Origin: CAZQGJ01 sp964592905
GTDB lineage: Bacteria; Patescibacteriota; UBA1384; CAYGGE01
Direction of reading: 5' to 3'
NCBI GenBank assembly: GCA_964592905.1
Contig: CAZQGJ010000010.1
Location: 1 to 21,499, forward strand
DNA: 21,499 nt
In this document: positions 6,570 through 14,328 of the stretch, one piece after another
Position numbering within the stretch: the stretch's first letter is position 1
Layout of the letters: every line of letters begins with the position of its first letter
Notes under the pieces: model-generated
What the model was told of the DNA's origin: nothing
Databases searched by the model: none
The model's input: only the letters and a program-made list of their open reading frames with translations
Position numbers and translations under genes: made by a program

Positions 6570-8312
6570 TTAGTGCCGTAACATCTCTAAAAAGACCGAG
6601 GTCGGCACTTCGACCTTGCCTAGCATCTTCATCCGTTTTTTACCCTTTTTCTGTTTATCCAACAGTTTATTTTTACGGGTCACATCACCACCGTAAAGCT
6701 TGGCCGTTACGTCTTTGCGCAAGGCTGATAATCGCTCGGAGGCGATAATCTTGCCACCGACTGCGGCTTGGATCTTGACTTCAAAGTTTTGTCGAGGAAT
6801 AACATCTTTAAGCTTAGCCACTAAGGCGCGGCCGCGCTTATCGAGCTGCGACCGGTGCACGATCTGGCGAAAGGCCTCGACCGGCTCTTCGGCGATCAAG
6901 ATATCCATCGCCACCAAGTCCTCGGCCCGCCAATCCAATAGCTGGTAGTTCATCGAGGCATAGCCTGAGCTAACCGACTTTAAATCATCGTAAAAATTAA
7001 CGATAATCTCGGCCAGAGGGATCTGATAGTGGACCACCACGCGTTCACCGACGTAAGTCATCTGCTGGTAGATACCGCGATGAGTCTTGACTAACTCTAA
7101 GATTGGCCCGAGATACTCCTTGGGTGTAATGATCTCGAGAGCCACAAACGGCTCGAGGTAAGTCATCTTGGCACCTTCGGGCTTATGGTGATAGTTGACG
7201 GTCGGCGTCGTCACCACGAGCGATAAGTTGTACTCACGCTCTAGCCGTTCGGTCACGATTTCGAGATGCAAGAGACCTAAAAAGCCACAGCGAAAACCAA
7301 AGCCAAAGGCCTTGCTCACTTCGGGTTCGTAGTCGAGACTGGCATCGTTCAGTTTTAATTTGGACAAAGCATCTCGTAGTAATGGATAGTCGTCGCCAGT
7401 CGTGGTAAAGAGACCAGCATAGACCATCGGCAGACTCAAACGATAACCCGGCAACGGTTCGTTGACCGGTTCTGCCACTGCAGTCACCGTATCACCGACG
7501 CGGGCATCTTTAACTTCTTTGAGACCGGTAATAATATAACCGATCTCGCCTGGCGCTAAGCTCTCGGTCGGCCGATAGGTACCAACGCCGAAGCTCCCGA
7601 CCTCGAGTACTTCGGTCTCTTTGAGGGTGGCCATCAAGCGGATGCGCTCACCTCGGCGTAACTCACCGCCGAAATTACGCGTATAAGCGACAACGCCGCG
7701 ATAGGTATCGTAGATCGAATCAAAGATTAGGGCGGCTAACGGTGAGTCAAGATTTTTTTGTAAGGGATTATATTCGGGTGCCGGCACACGGGCGATGACG
7801 GATTCGAGTAGCTCGCGTACGCCCAAACCAGTCTTGCCTGAGCAGAATAAGATCGAATCAGGATCGAGATCTAAAAGTTCGGCGATCTCGAGAGCGGTTC
7901 GTTCGGGTTCGGCGGCCGGTAAGTCAATCTTGTTAACAGCTGGAATGATGGTTAAGCCATGCTCGCGGGCTAGCGCCAAGTTAGCTAAGGTTTGGGCCTG
8001 AATCCCCTGAGTAGCATCGACTAAGAGAATAGCGCCTTCGACAGCTGCCAAAGAGCGTGAAACCTCGTATTGAAAATCGACGTGCCCCGGCGTATCGATC
8101 AGATTTAATTGGTACTCTTGGTCTTGAAAACGATAGTTCATGCGAACCGGTTGCAGCTTAATCGTGATGCCGCGCTCGCGCTCGATCTCCATCGTGTCGA
8201 GCGATTGAGCTCGCGCCGAGGTGACCGTTTGAGTGATCTCTAACATCCGGTCAGCCAAAGTTGACTTACCGTGATCGATATGGGCAATAATACAGAAATT
8301 ACGAATTTGCAT
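6570..8312 (-). CDS. lepA: Elongation factor 4 (LepA), translational GTPase
   Basis: LepA/EF4 is a ribosome-binding GTPase that affects translation under stress and ribosome assembly. The 580-residue protein starts MQIRNFCIIAHIDHGKST (P-loop 10-17). It has DTPGHVDF (G3), NKID (G4) and the EF4-specific C-terminal end LLDKQKKGKKRMKMLGKVEVP, so it is full length. The other domain marks, FGFRCGFLGLLHLEI and the domain after YHHKPEGAKMTYLEPF, are also present. ATG 8312 is fixed by the homologous N-terminus. It has no Shine-Dalgarno sequence; a near-consensus promoter ends 9 nt before the start codon. The gene appears to be transcribed alone. Confidence 0.97.
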   Translation of the reverse strand: MQIRNFCIIAHIDHGKSTLADRMLEITQTVTSARAQSLDTMEIERERGITIKLQPVRMNYRFQDQEYQLNLIDTPGHVDFQYEVSRSLAAVEGAILLVDATQGIQAQTLANLALAREHGLTIIPAVNKIDLPAAEPERTALEIAELLDLDPDSILFCSGKTGLGVRELLESVIARVPAPEYNPLQKNLDSPLAALIFDSIYDTYRGVVAYTRNFGGELRRGERIRLMATLKETEVLEVGSFGVGTYRPTESLAPGEIGYIITGLKEVKDARVGDTVTAVAEPVNEPLPGYRLSLPMVYAGLFTTTGDDYPLLRDALSKLKLNDASLDYEPEVSKAFGFGFRCGFLGLLHLEIVTERLEREYNLSLVVTTPTVNYHHKPEGAKMTYLEPFVALEIITPKEYLGPILELVKTHRGIYQQMTYVGERVVVHYQIPLAEIIVNFYDDLKSVSSGYASMNYQLLDWRAEDLVAMDILIAEEPVEAFRQIVHRSQLDKRGRALVAKLKDVIPRQNFEVKIQAAVGGKIIASERLSALRKDVTAKLYGGDVTRKNKLLDKQKKGKKRMKMLGKVEVPTSVFLEMLRH

Positions 8313-8321
8313 TGTCGTTTG

Positions 8322-8350
8322 ATTATAAGCTAATCAAACCTGTTATACAA
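8322..8350 (-). promoter_or_regulatory. lepA promoter giving a nearly leaderless mRNA
   Basis: On the minus strand TTGTAT (rc of 8345-8350), a 17-bp spacer and a perfect TATAAT (rc of 8322-8327) precede the lepA ATG by 9 nt. Transcription starting 6-8 nt after the -10 box would leave a leader of only 1-3 nt. No RBS is present, which agrees with leaderless translation. Confidence 0.7.
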
Positions 8351-8358
8351 CCTATCGG

Positions 8359-9003
8359 CTACTGTCTCAGGGCGCTTAATCTGAGTAAACCGTTATCCAG
8401 CTCGATCGATCGCCAAATCAAGCGTGACGAGCTAGCCGTGTCGCCTTGACTGGCCGCTCTTTCGAAGGCCTGTTCTAAGGCATTGGCTAGCTGACTCTGC
8501 AACGGGGCGATCAGAGACTGCGGCAACTGAAGCTGTCCAGCCTGCAAACTAATGATCTCGAGTTGCCACTTCTCGTCGATTAGCTCTGGCTTAAGCTTGA
8601 GCGTTAGATGTGTCTTGACCAGCTGATCGTACTCGGCAATTAAAGTCAGACTATCTGGCTGGATTGTCACCACCGGTTCGGCCAGTCCGACCCGTTTGAG
8701 ATTGGCGGCTTGATCGCGTAAGAGGGTGGTTAATTCGGCCTCGGTGATAGTTAAAGCAACGTTCGTACCACTACTACTATTTAACTCGGCTAGTTTTTGC
8801 TGCAAGCTAGCACGAGATTTTTCGAGCTGCTGTAGGCTCTGCGGTGTTCGATCAAAGCGAATCGAGACCAATCGGACCAAGCGAACAGTAGCCAAGCCCA
8901 AGAGTATACCTAAAACTAATAAAATTGCGGCAAAGGTTTTGCAGCTACAATAGCTTTTAGGCCGGCGGTCTAGCTCTTGATAAAAATCCGACGATCTTTC
9001 CAT
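8359..9003 (-). CDS. Membrane-anchored protein of unknown function downstream of murJ
   Basis: A 214-residue protein with a short cytoplasmic N-terminus containing a Cys-x-Cys (YCSCKTF), one transmembrane helix (about 23-45) and an extracytoplasmic region. A possible coiled coil follows the helix (PQSLQQLEKSRASLQQKLAEL). The rest alternates beta-like stretches such as VALTITEAELTTLL and LTLKLKPELIDEKWQLEIISL, reminiscent of lipid- or surface-associated LmeA/DUF2993-like folds, though I cannot assign it. It overlaps the end of murJ by 34 nt and has GAGG 10 nt before ATG 9003. The overlap suggests it is translated with murJ and works at the envelope. Confidence 0.75.
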   Translation of the reverse strand: MERSSDFYQELDRRPKSYCSCKTFAAILLVLGILLGLATVRLVRLVSIRFDRTPQSLQQLEKSRASLQQKLAELNSSSGTNVALTITEAELTTLLRDQAANLKRVGLAEPVVTIQPDSLTLIAEYDQLVKTHLTLKLKPELIDEKWQLEIISLQAGQLQLPQSLIAPLQSQLANALEQAFERAASQGDTASSSRLIWRSIELDNGLLRLSALRQ

Positions 9004-10547
9004 AGATCAGTTACCTCGGGTTGGCGAAAAAGCAAAGCAAGAATGAGATAGCTGGCCGCCCCAAGCGTGATCGAGCTAATTAACTGCACCAGAAGCTCAA
9101 GACTCGGCGAAAGATTGAACCAACTGGAGGGCCAGAACAGTTCGATCGAGATTAAAATAAAGGCCATTAAGAGGCTCATCACGACGTACTTAGCTACCGG
9201 CTTGATGAGTTGGCTTAACCAAGTCCAGCCAAGCCGAGGGGTCAGAGAGAGGATAAGCAGGGCTAGCTGTAAACAGGCACCGTAGCTAGCGGACAGGGCT
9301 AGGCTAGAGGGCCCGTAGCCCAGACCTTGGCTATGCCAAGAGTAGGCCAGGCCGAGCGTCAGGATTGTGCTGGGAATGGCGGTAATGAGGACCTGACGCG
9401 AGGCCTCGAGGGCAAAGGCGGCCCGAATTAATAGTGGCAAGCTACCGACAGCGATTAAGCCGATAGCAAAGGCGCCCAGAGATTCGGCTGTGTAAAGAGT
9501 TTGCAACTCGTCAAAATGACCGACGCCAAGCAAGAGACTGACGATCTTGTAGCGCAAGACATAGATCCCAACGGCCGCCGGGGCTAATAAAAAAATAATT
9601 CGACGCCAGGCTCGGGTTAAAGCCTCGGCAAACTGAGTCAGGTCGTTCTTGACTGCCGCCTCGGCCAAATAAGGAAAGCTAGCCAGAGCCAGCGAGTTAC
9701 CAAAGATCACCGTCGGCACAGTCTGAATATTGTCGGCATAGGTTAGAGCTGCAACCGAGCCGGCCGGTAAACCAGCCGCTAAGCGAGCAAAATAGAGAAT
9801 TACTAGTTGACCCAAGAGTAACTGCAAGGTACGTGGCCAGGCCAGAGCCAAGATCTCTTTGAGCGGACCAGCACTATGCGCCTCGGTCACGACTGGCCAA
9901 ATTAGACGAAAGCCACTGGCGAAAAGGCTGGGCAACTGAATCGCTAAATGCAAAATCGCCCCAGCCAGAACGCCGTAGATGATCGCCGCTAGACCAAAAC
10001 GGTCAGCGCCAAAATAGATAAAGAGAATAATCGTCAGGTTATAAACTAACGGCGCAATCGAATTGGCCAAAAAATATTTGCGGGCGTTGAGAATTGAACC
10101 AACCAAATACGAGAGACTAAAGATGATTGGCTGTAATAACAGCAGTCGACTGGCCTGTATTAAAAGTAGCTGTCGATCTGGTTCGGCAAAGGGCGAGATC
10201 AAGGGGGCTAAGTTCGGCATCGCTAAATAGAGAATGGCGGTCAGAGCTAACAATAGCCAGGCAAAGTTAGCTAAAACTTGACTAGCTAAGCGGTTGGCTG
10301 CCTCTTGACCGCTACGCTCTTGGAGTTTGGTAAAGATCGGTAAAAAGGCGGTCGTCACTGTGCCGAGGATAAAGACTGTAAAGATAAAGTCCGGCAGTCG
10401 AAAGGCATTAAAATAGATGTCGGTCAGATAGGCAGGCAACTTTTGGGCCATCAATCGATCACGAACAAAGCCCAAGATATTGCTACTGAATAAAGTTGCC
10501 ATTAAGATCCAGCCGGCCTGGCGCATATTAGAAGTTCGGTTGAGCAT
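8970..10547 (-). CDS. murJ: Lipid II flippase MurJ (MviN family)
   Basis: MurJ moves lipid-linked peptidoglycan precursor across the cytoplasmic membrane. This 525-residue polytopic protein has the family N-terminus with NILGFVRDRLMAQKL and DIYFNAFRLPDFIFTVFILG, followed by about fourteen hydrophobic helices. TAFLPIFTKL and the conserved charged residues in the first helices also match MurJ. ATG 10547 lies 10 nt after the stop of the RsuA-like gene, with no visible RBS, so translation is probably coupled. The downstream membrane-anchored gene overlaps its 3' end. The assignment within the MVF/MviN family is firm; flipping of lipid II specifically is inferred from family. Confidence 0.92.
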   Translation of the reverse strand: MLNRTSNMRQAGWILMATLFSSNILGFVRDRLMAQKLPAYLTDIYFNAFRLPDFIFTVFILGTVTTAFLPIFTKLQERSGQEAANRLASQVLANFAWLLLALTAILYLAMPNLAPLISPFAEPDRQLLLIQASRLLLLQPIIFSLSYLVGSILNARKYFLANSIAPLVYNLTIILFIYFGADRFGLAAIIYGVLAGAILHLAIQLPSLFASGFRLIWPVVTEAHSAGPLKEILALAWPRTLQLLLGQLVILYFARLAAGLPAGSVAALTYADNIQTVPTVIFGNSLALASFPYLAEAAVKNDLTQFAEALTRAWRRIIFLLAPAAVGIYVLRYKIVSLLLGVGHFDELQTLYTAESLGAFAIGLIAVGSLPLLIRAAFALEASRQVLITAIPSTILTLGLAYSWHSQGLGYGPSSLALSASYGACLQLALLILSLTPRLGWTWLSQLIKPVAKYVVMSLLMAFILISIELFWPSSWFNLSPSLELLVQLISSITLGAASYLILALLFRQPEVTDLWKDRRIFIKS

Positions 10548-10557
10548 TAGGCTTAGT

Positions 10558-11256
10558 TTACAAGATATCGGTTCGCTTGACGAGTCGCCATTTGGCTTCG
10601 GGCAGGTCGGCTAGCGCTAACTTACCGATTTGAATTCGTTTGAGGGCAACGACATCGAGTCCGACTGCCGCACACATCTTTTTGACTTGATGATAACGAC
10701 CTTCGTGGAGCGTCAGTTCAAAACTCAAGAGCTTGTCCTGTCTCTTGACCTGACTGACCTCTGCCGGTGCCGTGAGCCCAGTCTCTAGCTTGATGCCCTT
10801 TTCCAGCCGCGTTAGACGCTCTTGGATTGGCTCCCCTAAGTTTAAGGTCGCCGTAACCAGATAGCGTTTCGGGTGTTCGAACGAAGGATGAGTTAAGCGC
10901 TGACAGAGATCGCCATCGTTGGTCAAGATGACTAAACCAGTTGCCGTCATGTCTAAGCGTCCACAGGCGACCACGCGAGGCTGGCGCGGAACAAGATCGA
11001 GGACAGTCTGGCGACCCAGCTCATCGCTCGAGGTAGTGATGACTCCCTTGGGCTTATTCAAGGCGTAGATGACAGTCGGTTGCGTGATCTCAATCTTCTG
11101 ACCGAGATACTTAACCTGATCGGTGTCTAAGACGGTCTTCGCCGGATCGCGAACCACCTGTCCGTTGACCTCGACCTGACCGGCCCGGATTAAGGTTTCG
11201 GCCGCGCGTCGGCTAGCAATTCCTGCACTGGCTAAATATTTTTGTAGTCGCATCAT
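10558..11256 (-). CDS. rsuA: rRNA pseudouridine synthase, RsuA/RluB family
   Basis: This enzyme isomerises a specific uridine of rRNA to pseudouridine. The 232-residue protein has an N-terminal S4 RNA-binding domain (MRLQKYLASAGIASRRAAETLI) and a catalytic domain with the motif GRLDMTATGLVILTNDGDL, whose aspartate is the nucleophile. Near the C-terminus, HEGRYHQVKKMCAAVGL resembles RsuA (16S U516) more than RluB, which usually has an NREVRRM type sequence, so the RNA target is uncertain. ATG 11256 is immediately followed by a second ATG at 11253; either may be used. A TATACC box lies 8 nt upstream and there is no RBS, so the mRNA may be leaderless. It leads a unit with murJ. Confidence 0.9.
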   Translation of the reverse strand: MMRLQKYLASAGIASRRAAETLIRAGQVEVNGQVVRDPAKTVLDTDQVKYLGQKIEITQPTVIYALNKPKGVITTSSDELGRQTVLDLVPRQPRVVACGRLDMTATGLVILTNDGDLCQRLTHPSFEHPKRYLVTATLNLGEPIQERLTRLEKGIKLETGLTAPAEVSQVKRQDKLLSFELTLHEGRYHQVKKMCAAVGLDVVALKRIQIGKLALADLPEAKWRLVKRTDIL

Positions 11257-11264
11257 GGCTTCAT

Positions 11265-11272
11265 GGTATACT
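11265..11272. promoter_or_regulatory. Shared palindromic -10 for two divergent genes
   Basis: The palindrome GTATAC sits in the 23-bp gap between the RsuA-like gene and the plus-strand gene at 11280. Read to the right it gives TATACT (11267-11272), 7 nt before ATG 11280. Read to the left it gives TATACC (rc of 11265-11270), 8 nt before ATG 11256. Both transcripts would begin at or next to their start codons. The -35 boxes are weak on both sides. Confidence 0.5.
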
Positions 11273-11279
11273 GGACTCT

Positions 11280-11534
11280 ATGTGGTATCAAGATCCAGTC
11301 CTGTTAGCAACCTTAGGCGTTGGCCTGATTGGCTTATTTTTACTCGTCACGGCTCTCATTCGGCTAGCCATTAATTTTTGGCGTCGACCGGCTCTCGCCA
11401 ATCCAATCGAACTGGTTAATGCCGCTCCCGTTAATCAGAATATTCCTGGCTCATCGGCTTCAACTGCGGCTGCGTCTTCCTCTTCGCCTTCAACTCTGGC
11501 TAGTCCATCGGCGGATCAATTCGACATCATCTAG
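11280..11534 (+). CDS. Small single-helix membrane protein, unknown function
   Basis: An 84-residue protein with one N-terminal helix (LLATLGVGLIGLFLLVTALIRLAINF), a basic stop-transfer segment (WRR) and a long Ser/Ala/Pro-rich tail (about residues 50-78). The tail is predicted to be disordered. The start ATG is 7 nt after a TATACT box, consistent with leaderless expression. It lies 72 nt upstream of the Y-family polymerase gene. I do not recognise the family; the low-complexity tail makes the gene call less certain than those of its neighbours. Confidence 0.6.
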   Translation: MWYQDPVLLATLGVGLIGLFLLVTALIRLAINFWRRPALANPIELVNAAPVNQNIPGSSASTAAASSSSPSTLASPSADQFDII

Positions 11535-11605
11535 TTGGTGTCCATTCAGCTCGGGCCGTTTTTTTTCCACTGGCTACTTCGGTCTTTGTTCGGTATCGTG
11601 GCACT

Positions 11606-12847
11606 ATGGATCTATCCAAGCTACCTCCACCGGTCGATCGACGCTATCTATTTGTCGATATGAACTCTTTTTTTGCCAGCTGCGAACAGTTGGCCGATCC
11701 TCGGTTGCAAGATAGACCAATAGCGGTTATTGCCGCCCCGAATAGCTGTATTTTAGCGGCTAGCTATCCTGCCAAGGCCTTTGGTCTCAAGACTGGTATG
11801 CCCACCGCCGAAGCTCGGGCCCTCTGTCCAAAGCTCATCCTCAAGCTCAGTCGTCCCCGTTATTATATGCAAATTCACTACCAGATTATGCGACTTCTCA
11901 ATGATCTAACGCCTCGGGTAACGGTCAAGAGTATCGACGAGGCAGTGATTAGGATTTGTCGTAACGAAGAGCCTAGCCAGCTGGCCCAAGCCATCAAGGC
12001 TCGCCTCTATCAAGAGTTCGGCCCGGCGATCCGTTGCTCGATTGGTATCGCCGCCAATCCCTTTCTGGCTAAGTTAGCCAGTAACCTACAAAAACCGAAC
12101 GGTCTGACCGAGATTCAACTTTTAGAGATGCCACGACTCTGTCGTCAGCTCCACTTAACCGACCTCAACGGCATCAGTCGACCGATGTTCCGTCAGTTTC
12201 AGGCGATTGGCATCAATCGACCGCTCGATCTTTGGCAAGCAGAGCCAGAATATTTACGACAGCGCCTGGGGCTCGTCGGTTGGCGTCTTTGGCTTAATCT
12301 ACATGGCTATCCAATTCAATGGTCGCAACGCCATCTCGTCAGCGCCAGCCACTCTCATGTCTTACCGCCAGCCTATCGTTCACTGGCCGGGGCCGAATTA
12401 ACCTTGGCGAGACTAGTACAAAAGCTTGGTCTTCGGTTGCGACGGGCCAAACGGACAACACAGCGACAAACGCTCATGGTCAGGGCGCTTGGTCGCTACA
12501 GTCACGTCAGTTGGCTAAGGTCAGCCCCATTGGCTGACGATCTGGGACTAAGGCAAAACTTTACCTGGCTCTGGCAAAACTGGCAGGCCAGCTTAACCGC
12601 TTTCGAACGCTCTCAAGTGAAAGTTATTCAGTTGGCGGTAATCGCTCAAGATTTAATCCCCCTTCAGGCCACTAGTCGATCGCTCTGGCCAGAGCAAGAA
12701 CGACGCTGGCGTCTCAGTCAGGCACTCGACCTCATCAATGATCGATTTGGCGTTGACACCATCCGCACTGGTCAAAACTGGCACCAAGGGAGCAGCGCCC
12801 CTGATCGCATCTCTTTAAACGCTCTTAGCCCTATTGAGTTCGAGTAA
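11606..12847 (+). CDS. Y-family (translesion) DNA polymerase
   Basis: A 413-residue DinB/UmuC-like polymerase that would copy past damaged bases. The palm acidic residues are visible: D18 in FVDMNSFFASCEQ and D111/E112 in KSIDEAVI. A fingers segment (AASYPAKAFGLKTGMP) and the helix-hairpin-helix of the thumb (LTDLNGISRPMFRQFQAIGI) follow, then a little-finger region. The usual SIDEAFLD reads SIDEAVIRI, a small departure also seen in diverged members. It could be a Pol IV-like or UmuC-like enzyme; the gene name cannot be settled by eye. Start ATG 11606 is 6 nt after a weak TATCGT box and has no RBS. No LexA-type operator was recognised. Confidence 0.9.
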   Translation: MDLSKLPPPVDRRYLFVDMNSFFASCEQLADPRLQDRPIAVIAAPNSCILAASYPAKAFGLKTGMPTAEARALCPKLILKLSRPRYYMQIHYQIMRLLNDLTPRVTVKSIDEAVIRICRNEEPSQLAQAIKARLYQEFGPAIRCSIGIAANPFLAKLASNLQKPNGLTEIQLLEMPRLCRQLHLTDLNGISRPMFRQFQAIGINRPLDLWQAEPEYLRQRLGLVGWRLWLNLHGYPIQWSQRHLVSASHSHVLPPAYRSLAGAELTLARLVQKLGLRLRRAKRTTQRQTLMVRALGRYSHVSWLRSAPLADDLGLRQNFTWLWQNWQASLTAFERSQVKVIQLAVIAQDLIPLQATSRSLWPEQERRWRLSQALDLINDRFGVDTIRTGQNWHQGSSAPDRISLNALSPIEFE

Positions 12848-12875
12848 TCAAAGTCGAGTAATCGCGGTCGATCGT

Positions 12876-14060
12876 CTAATGATGATGGGAATGAGACGAC
12901 TCACCTGCTACACCATGCCAGTCGGGGAACTGTCGGCTGAGAATAGGAATCAATAAGGCGGCTAACCAGGTCGCTATAGGAACGGTTAAGATCAGGGCAA
13001 TACTACCGACTAAACCACGCACGATCTCTTCGAGTAAAACATCGGTATTCAGACTGACCCACAGCGGTTGCTGTTGGTTATTTAGATGCAAGAGCAGAAA
13101 AACCGGAAACGAGGCGCCAGCGTAGGCAAGGATTAAGGTGTTAACTAGCGAAGTGACATGTTCTCGCCCGACCGAAAGACCACGCCGATAGAGTTCGGCT
13201 CGGCTGAGATGTGGCGCCGCCTGAAACAGCTCGTCGATCACCGCCGCCTGAGCAGTGGCAATATCGTCCAGCACTCCTAAGGTGCCTAAGATGATGCCGG
13301 CTAAGAGTAAACCACCCAGATCAACCGAGGCGGCCGGCGAGAGCAACAGAAAGGTCGCCTCTTCGCTACCGATGCCCTGCAAACCAATCAGATTAATCGC
13401 CAATGATGACAGGACGTAGGTCAGAACCAAACTGAGCATAATCGCCAATAAAGAGACCAAAGTCCGAGGATACCAGCCGTGCGCTAGAATTAAACCAAAA
13501 CTGCCGATGATCAGTCCAGCTAAGAGGGCTAAGGTCACCGGATCCTGTCCGGCGATGATCTTGGGAACAACCCAAAAAATTAACAAGGCAAAGCTAAAGG
13601 CTAACCCAGCCAGAGAGCCCCAGGCTCTACGCCCTACTACCCAGAAAACGGCCAGTAGAAATACCGCCAGCAAACCCAGCGTAGCCGGAAGTCTGAAACG
13701 AGCGCTAACATAATAGGCGGCTGGTTCAACAGAATTGACCTTTGTGGCTACGACTAGCTCGCGCGGACGGAGCTGTGACTCAGCGCTGCCAGCAAAATAA
13801 TCAGGTACGGTGAGCGTCTGACCACGCTCTTGGCCGGTCAAAGCTCGAACGGTTAGCTTCTGACGAAACTGCTTGATCGTTTCGGTGGCGGTTTCGTTAA
13901 CCGGGGTTGTTTGTTCTATTGCTACAACTCGAGCGATAAAATAATCGTTAGGCGCTATCTCTTGAGCCGAGGCCCGATTAAAGCTCAATAGAAAGGTTGT
14001 TAAAATCAGCCCTGAAACGAACCATTTCGGCTTTGGATGAATCAATGAACGATCAAACAT
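12876..14060 (-). CDS. YibE/F-like polytopic membrane protein
   Basis: A 394-residue membrane protein. It begins with a signal or anchor helix (about 13-32) and an extracytoplasmic domain (about 35-125), then seven or eight hydrophobic helices. Its clearest family mark is LGVLDDIATAQAAVIDELF, which matches the YibE/F signature; the family is of unknown function and may be a transporter. The protein ends SHSHHH, a short histidine cluster that could bind metal. Its ATG lies 6 nt after a TATATT sequence and no RBS is evident, so it may be another leaderless gene. It converges on the polymerase gene with only 28 bp between stops and no clear terminator. Confidence 0.85.
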   Translation of the reverse strand: MFDRSLIHPKPKWFVSGLILTTFLLSFNRASAQEIAPNDYFIARVVAIEQTTPVNETATETIKQFRQKLTVRALTGQERGQTLTVPDYFAGSAESQLRPRELVVATKVNSVEPAAYYVSARFRLPATLGLLAVFLLAVFWVVGRRAWGSLAGLAFSFALLIFWVVPKIIAGQDPVTLALLAGLIIGSFGLILAHGWYPRTLVSLLAIMLSLVLTYVLSSLAINLIGLQGIGSEEATFLLLSPAASVDLGGLLLAGIILGTLGVLDDIATAQAAVIDELFQAAPHLSRAELYRRGLSVGREHVTSLVNTLILAYAGASFPVFLLLHLNNQQQPLWVSLNTDVLLEEIVRGLVGSIALILTVPIATWLAALLIPILSRQFPDWHGVAGESSHSHHH

Positions 14061-14083
14061 AGGTTAAATATAGCATATCGCGC

Positions 14084-14112
14084 TTGACCGTCTTCGGAAA
14101 ATAGGCTATGCT
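14084..14112 (+). promoter_or_regulatory. Promoter of a candidate ~205-nt RNA
   Basis: TTGACC (14084-14089), exactly 17 bp, then TATGCT (14107-14112). Transcription would begin near 14119. It points away from the YibE/F-like gene and toward a region with no plus-strand ORF, ending at an intrinsic terminator. Confidence 0.65.
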
Positions 14113-14229
14113 TTTTTAGCGAGCCCGAAGGGGCAAACAGTGCCCCTTCCCGGGCACGTAGAGAGGAAATCAAGTGGGCGCTTAATTAAGAGCTAGGCAT
14201 TCTCGGTCATCGAGACACTAGCCAGATCC

Positions 14230-14249
14230 GCGTTAGCGAACGCTAACGC
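14230..14249. repeat. 20-bp perfect inverted repeat
   Basis: The sequence GCGTTAGCG-AA-CGCTAACGC is a perfect inverted repeat with a 2-bp centre. In RNA it would form an 8-bp hairpin with the tetraloop GAAC. It lies inside the candidate RNA, so an RNA stem is the simplest reading, but a DNA operator cannot be excluded. Confidence 0.7.
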
Positions 14250-14294
14250 CCAAGATGGAGCTATTTGGAGCTAAGATCAGCTTTAAATCAGCTC

Positions 14295-14326
14295 AGAGGT
14301 GCTAACAACCGTTGGCACCTCTTTTA
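14295..14326 (+). terminator. Intrinsic terminator of the candidate 205-nt RNA
   Basis: A 12-bp stem pairs AGAGGTGCTAAC (14295-14306) with GTTGGCACCTCT (14311-14322, one T-G pair) around a 4-nt loop, then TTTT. It works only in the plus direction, because the minus side lacks a T run. No plus-strand coding gene precedes it. Confidence 0.8.
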
Positions 14327-14328
14327 AT

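Larger units (their letters stand above)
14119..14326 (+). ncRNA. Candidate ~205-nt structured RNA of unknown family
   Basis: This 268-bp gap between coding genes holds a plus-strand unit with its own promoter and terminator but no meaningful ORF. The 5' end folds into a long hairpin: GCCCG (14123-14127) with CGGGC (14151-14155), then AAGGGGCA (14128-14135) with TGCCCCTT (14141-14148), loop AACAG. A composite hairpin GCTAG...CTAGC with inner TCTCG/CGAGA spans about 14192-14221. A third, perfect 8-bp hairpin pairs 14230-14237 with 14242-14249. The 3' part is A/T-rich with repeated GGAGCTA. I see no SRP motif and cannot match 6S RNA. Structure and signals are seen directly; existence of the RNA is inferred. 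Confidence 0.6.

Noticed and set aside
11535..11605. Terminator before the polymerase gene at the T8 run
   Set aside because: There is a run of eight T after GGGCCG but no stable stem pairs immediately upstream.
14061..14328. A coding gene in this gap
   Set aside because: The only RBS-like site (GAGAGG before GTG 14174) would give a three-codon ORF.
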